A stretch of 64,000 nucleotides of DNA, taken from NCBI GenBank assembly GCA_964402975.1, contig CAYOEM010000005.1, positions 1 to 64,000 on the forward strand, written 5' to 3'. Position 1 is the first letter of the stretch. Each line of letters starts with the position of its first letter. The position numbers were made by a program, and so were the translations under genes. The notes below the pieces were generated by a model. That model searched no databases. It was not told the origin of the DNA and was given only the letters and a program-made list of their open reading frames with translations. This DNA comes from CAMDKS01 sp964402975 (GTDB taxonomy: Bacteria; Bdellovibrionota_B; Oligoflexia; Oligoflexales; RGVZ01). Shown piece by piece: positions 61,666 through 64,000 of the stretch.

Positions 61666-63000
61666 TCAAAGTTCATCTGAGTTGGAAGTACCCACAAGAT
61701 GGTCTTCTCCTGAACCACTTGTGGTTGACGGAAGCTCCTGCACTAATCGCAGTTTTGACTGGATAGTTCTGGATTTCCTTGAAGCATCCTCAATACGCAT
61801 GGACGCTTCTCCCAACTTTTTTTGTACACCTTCAAGTATATCACCAAACTTTCCAAACTCGGACTTTACAACCCCGAGGATTTTCCATACTTCCCCGGAC
61901 CGCTTTTGAATAGCCATTGTCCTGAAACCCATTTGGAGGCTACTCAACAGCGCAGACAGCGTCGTAGGCCCCGAAATTGTAATGCGAAATTCATTTTGCA
62001 TCTTTTCCATGAGTCCAGGGGTTCGTAAAACCTCTGCGTAAAGTCCCTCGGTCGGTAAAAACATAACGGCAAAATCAGTTGTACGCGGAGGATGAATATA
62101 TTTATCCCGAATGCTTTTGGCAGCAACTCGGACAGCTGATTCCAACTCGCGACGCGCCGTCTGAACAACGTCGGTGGCCCCAGCCTCTTGTGCATCAAGA
62201 AGCCTCTGATATGCCTCCTGCGGAAACTTACTATCGATAGGAAGAAATACCACGTCGCCACCCTCCTCACGTCCGGGAAGCTTCACGGCAAACTCGACCA
62301 TATCGGCATTACCACCTAGTTTTACATTCGACTCATACTGATCGGGTGTGAGCGTTTGCTCCAGTAACATCGCCAACTGAACCTCACCCCAAGTGCCGCG
62401 GGATTTCACGTTAGTCAGGACTCTCTTAAGATCGCCCACCCCATTTGCCAGGCTCTGCATCTCACCGAGTCCTCTTTGCACTTGTTCCAATCGCTCACCG
62501 ACCATTTTGAAAGACTCGCCTAAGCGTCGCTCGAGGGTTCCTTCCAGCTTCTCTTCAACCGTTTTACGCATCATCTCCAGTCTGTCGCCACTTTGCTTTT
62601 CAATGTGAAGAAGGCGCTCGTCAACCGTACGCTGCAGATCTCGCATACGCACATCATGATTTTCGGCTGTTGATGTCCACTGCTTAGAAATAACGTCAAG
62701 CTGCTTAAGCTGATTTTCCGAATTCTTGAGTACCTGCCCGGTAATTAATTCATGACCGACCCTCATAGCCGATGAAATCTCATCCCTAAGATTTTTACCC
62801 AATACCGTTAGCTCTTGCCTAACGCGTGAAAACTCGTCAACAAGCAGCCTGTTATTTGCAGCGTTGAACTCACCCAAGCTCTTTAAAAGTGTCTCGGACT
62901 TCGTGGCTTCTGATACAAGAGTTAGCTTGCGAAGGACCAAAAGACAGAGCACAAACACCGCGGTCACCATGATCAGCATGAGTAACTCTAGTTGACCCAT
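61666..63000 (-). CDS. rmuC: DNA recombination protein RmuC homologue
   Basis: 444 residues. One N-terminal membrane helix (about 5-24) is followed by a long coiled coil (about 30-190, heptad-like with VDERLLHIEKQSGDRLEMMRKTVEEKL) and the RmuC nuclease-like domain: LKRVLTNVKSRGTWGEVQLAMLLEQTL, LPIDSKFPQEAYQRLLDA, IRDKYIHPPRTTDFAVMFLPTEGLYAEVLR. RmuC limits inversions and is thought to act on DNA at the membrane. The ATG at 63000 has GGAGGG about 9 bases upstream; the much longer in-frame reading to 63111 has no support. Confidence 0.9.
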   Translation of the reverse strand: MGQLELLMLIMVTAVFVLCLLVLRKLTLVSEATKSETLLKSLGEFNAANNRLLVDEFSRVRQELTVLGKNLRDEISSAMRVGHELITGQVLKNSENQLKQLDVISKQWTSTAENHDVRMRDLQRTVDERLLHIEKQSGDRLEMMRKTVEEKLEGTLERRLGESFKMVGERLEQVQRGLGEMQSLANGVGDLKRVLTNVKSRGTWGEVQLAMLLEQTLTPDQYESNVKLGGNADMVEFAVKLPGREEGGDVVFLPIDSKFPQEAYQRLLDAQEAGATDVVQTARRELESAVRVAAKSIRDKYIHPPRTTDFAVMFLPTEGLYAEVLRTPGLMEKMQNEFRITISGPTTLSALLSSLQMGFRTMAIQKRSGEVWKILGVVKSEFGKFGDILEGVQKKLGEASMRIEDASRKSRTIQSKLRLVQELPSTTSGSGEDHLVGTSNSDEL

Positions 63001-63363
63001 AAAACTCAACCCTCCGCTAGCGGCACTAATTCTTCGGGCATTCTTCGAGGTGACATCTAAGACGACGGTTGTAACAGACGTGAGGAGTCTCGGGCAACAT
63101 AAGGACGACAAAAGCGATCTGGGAGGCCTCGTTTAGCGTGTCGAGGCTCCAAAAAAAGACTTTTTAGTCCCACGGATCAAGCTCAATGCTCTATCAATGG
63201 ACCACTCTTGGGGATCTGACAGCAGGCGAACACACTCTCTGGCCATCTAACCAGCTAAAATCGTTGAATATTTTTTTTGAGACCTGTTATGGACATGTGG
63301 CTATTTTTTTTGTTAAGAGTCTGCGATGGATTCTTGAACTACTAGCCGGAAATTGCTGATGAA
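63001..63363. other. Divergent rmuC-mvaA intergenic region (363 bases)
   Basis: No gene or RNA is seen. An imperfect hairpin, GGAGGCCTCG with CGAGGCTCC, lies near 63121-63149, and two T8 runs lie near 63271 and 63306. Neither hairpin nor T run forms a convincing terminator. Promoters for both genes must lie here but no good hexamer pair stands out. Confidence 0.5.
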
Positions 63364-64000
63364 ATGATGGAAACACCTGATTTAAACGCACCGCCGGAAG
63401 CGAGCGCCGTTACCGGCGCAAAACAAAAACCCGCAACTGCGCCCAGTGACAAACACCCAACCGAGCAGGATTCATCTCGGTTGCCTGGTTTTTACGAGCT
63501 ACCGGTTGGCGAAAGGCTTCAAACGGTCGCGAAAGTCGCTAACCTCTCAGAATCCGAAAAGTTCAGCATGGGACAATTCGGCTCCCTCAATGGTGAGCTG
63601 ACGGACGTCTTTATTGAAAACGCGATTGGGACTTTCTCATTGCCGCTCGGTATTGCGACCAATTTTTTGATAAATGGCGAAGACGTTTTGGTGCCCATGG
63701 CCGTGGAAGAATCTAGCGTGCTAGCTGCTGCCAGTCATGGAGCAAAACTAGCTCGTGTAGGTGGAGGTTTTAAGACCTCGGCCACGCCACCCGTAATGAC
63801 TGGTCAGATCCAGATTTTCCTCAAAAAAGAGTGCGCATACGACGAACTTCTTCAGTCAAGAAAAGCTGATTTATTGGGCCTTGCCAACCGCGGCCAGGAC
63901 AGCCTCCTCGCAAGGGGCGGGGGCGCTATAGATTTGGACTGGCATTATATAAAAGAAATGCACAGTTTGGTTTTGCATCTTTACATTGACACTCGCGAAG
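63364..64000 (+). CDS. mvaA: Class II (degradative-type) HMG-CoA reductase, 5' part only
   Basis: Open reading frame of 212 codons cut by the window edge (about half of the usual 430). Begins MMETPDLNAPP; the adjacent second ATG (63367) is equally possible. It aligns strongly with Pseudomonas mevalonii-type HMG-CoA reductase: LPGFYELPVGERL, the catalytic Glu in IENAIGTFSLPLGIATNF, GEDVLVPMAVEESSVLAAASHGAKLARVGGGF, and HSLVLHLYIDTRE. The enzyme interconverts HMG-CoA and mevalonate with NAD(P)H. Its presence implies a mevalonate route for isoprenoids or mevalonate use. An N-terminal 40-residue low-complexity extension is unusual. Confidence 0.88.
   Translation, partial: MMETPDLNAPPEASAVTGAKQKPATAPSDKHPTEQDSSRLPGFYELPVGERLQTVAKVANLSESEKFSMGQFGSLNGELTDVFIENAIGTFSLPLGIATNFLINGEDVLVPMAVEESSVLAAASHGAKLARVGGGFKTSATPPVMTGQIQIFLKKECAYDELLQSRKADLLGLANRGQDSLLARGGGAIDLDWHYIKEMHSLVLHLYIDTRE

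Noticed and set aside
63121..63149. Intrinsic terminator in the rmuC-mvaA intergenic region
   Set aside because: The stem has a bulge and is followed by A, not T, on the plus strand; on the minus strand the T run precedes the stem.

Overview
The window reads as one chromosomal stretch of a Gram-negative, double-membrane bacterium of moderate GC. Several traits point towards Bdellovibrionota/Oligoflexia-like 'deltaproteobacteria', though this is an inference and not a marker-gene placement: a Bd3614-type deaminase, a GYF_2-PilZ protein, many family-poor lipoproteins, sigma-54 activators, and a class II HMG-CoA reductase at the right edge. Nearly all the DNA is coding. No phage, IS element, CRISPR array or rRNA is visible. 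The only RNA gene is a tRNA-Leu(CAA). A run of exactly 100 N at 18892-18991 is flanked by two identical 55-base copies and looks like an unmerged contig join.

Layout. 0.1-4.3 kb: a lipoprotein gene, then trxB, mrp and a DUF971 gene (redox and Fe-S housekeeping). 4.5-8.0 kb: a five-gene run of exported thioredoxin-fold proteins with a DUF4266 lipoprotein and a DUF3570-like barrel, closed by a strong terminator. 8.0-16.7 kb: a lipid-modification locus. The minus-strand operon holds an FAD oxidoreductase, DUF1365, two cyclopropane-synthase-like methyltransferases and acetyl-CoA synthetase; the divergent plus-strand pair is DUF1295 and a GPH-type transporter. 16.9-19.2 kb: an NtrC-type activator and an Hpt protein, followed by a good sigma-54 promoter in front of a small gene that the N gap interrupts. 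19.4-23.1 kb: thyA, folA and a deaminase, facing yebC and a secreted trypsin-like protease. 23.3-28.8 kb: recJ coupled to two CHASE2-type histidine kinases whose catalytic halves are degenerate in complementary ways.

28.8-36.3 kb: mixed genes (RDD, GNAT, Old Yellow Enzyme, Nudix, CbpA), a metal phosphatase whose motif order is circularly permuted, and DUF3108. 36.5-42.6 kb: rpsA, a GT4 glycosyltransferase, rsmB, a PLD-like exported protein and a lipoprotein. 42.6-53.5 kb: family-poor genes, including GYF_2-PilZ and a 1026-residue lipoprotein with four 53-residue repeats of a kind I associate with phage fibres; then the tRNA, an SGNH hydrolase and an AarF kinase. 53.7-59.3 kb: AMP nucleosidase, then a coupled operon of POTRA/barrel protein, exported protein, NtrY and NtrX. 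59.4-63.0 kb: DUF2079, RarD and RmuC on the minus strand. 63.36 kb to the edge: the first half of mvaA.

The points most worth following up are the complementary kinase pair (24948-28774), the permuted phosphatase (33661-35394), the sigma-54 module around the gap, and the repeat lipoprotein. TTG and GTG starts recur and were chosen where a Shine-Dalgarno sequence or the family N-terminus supports them.
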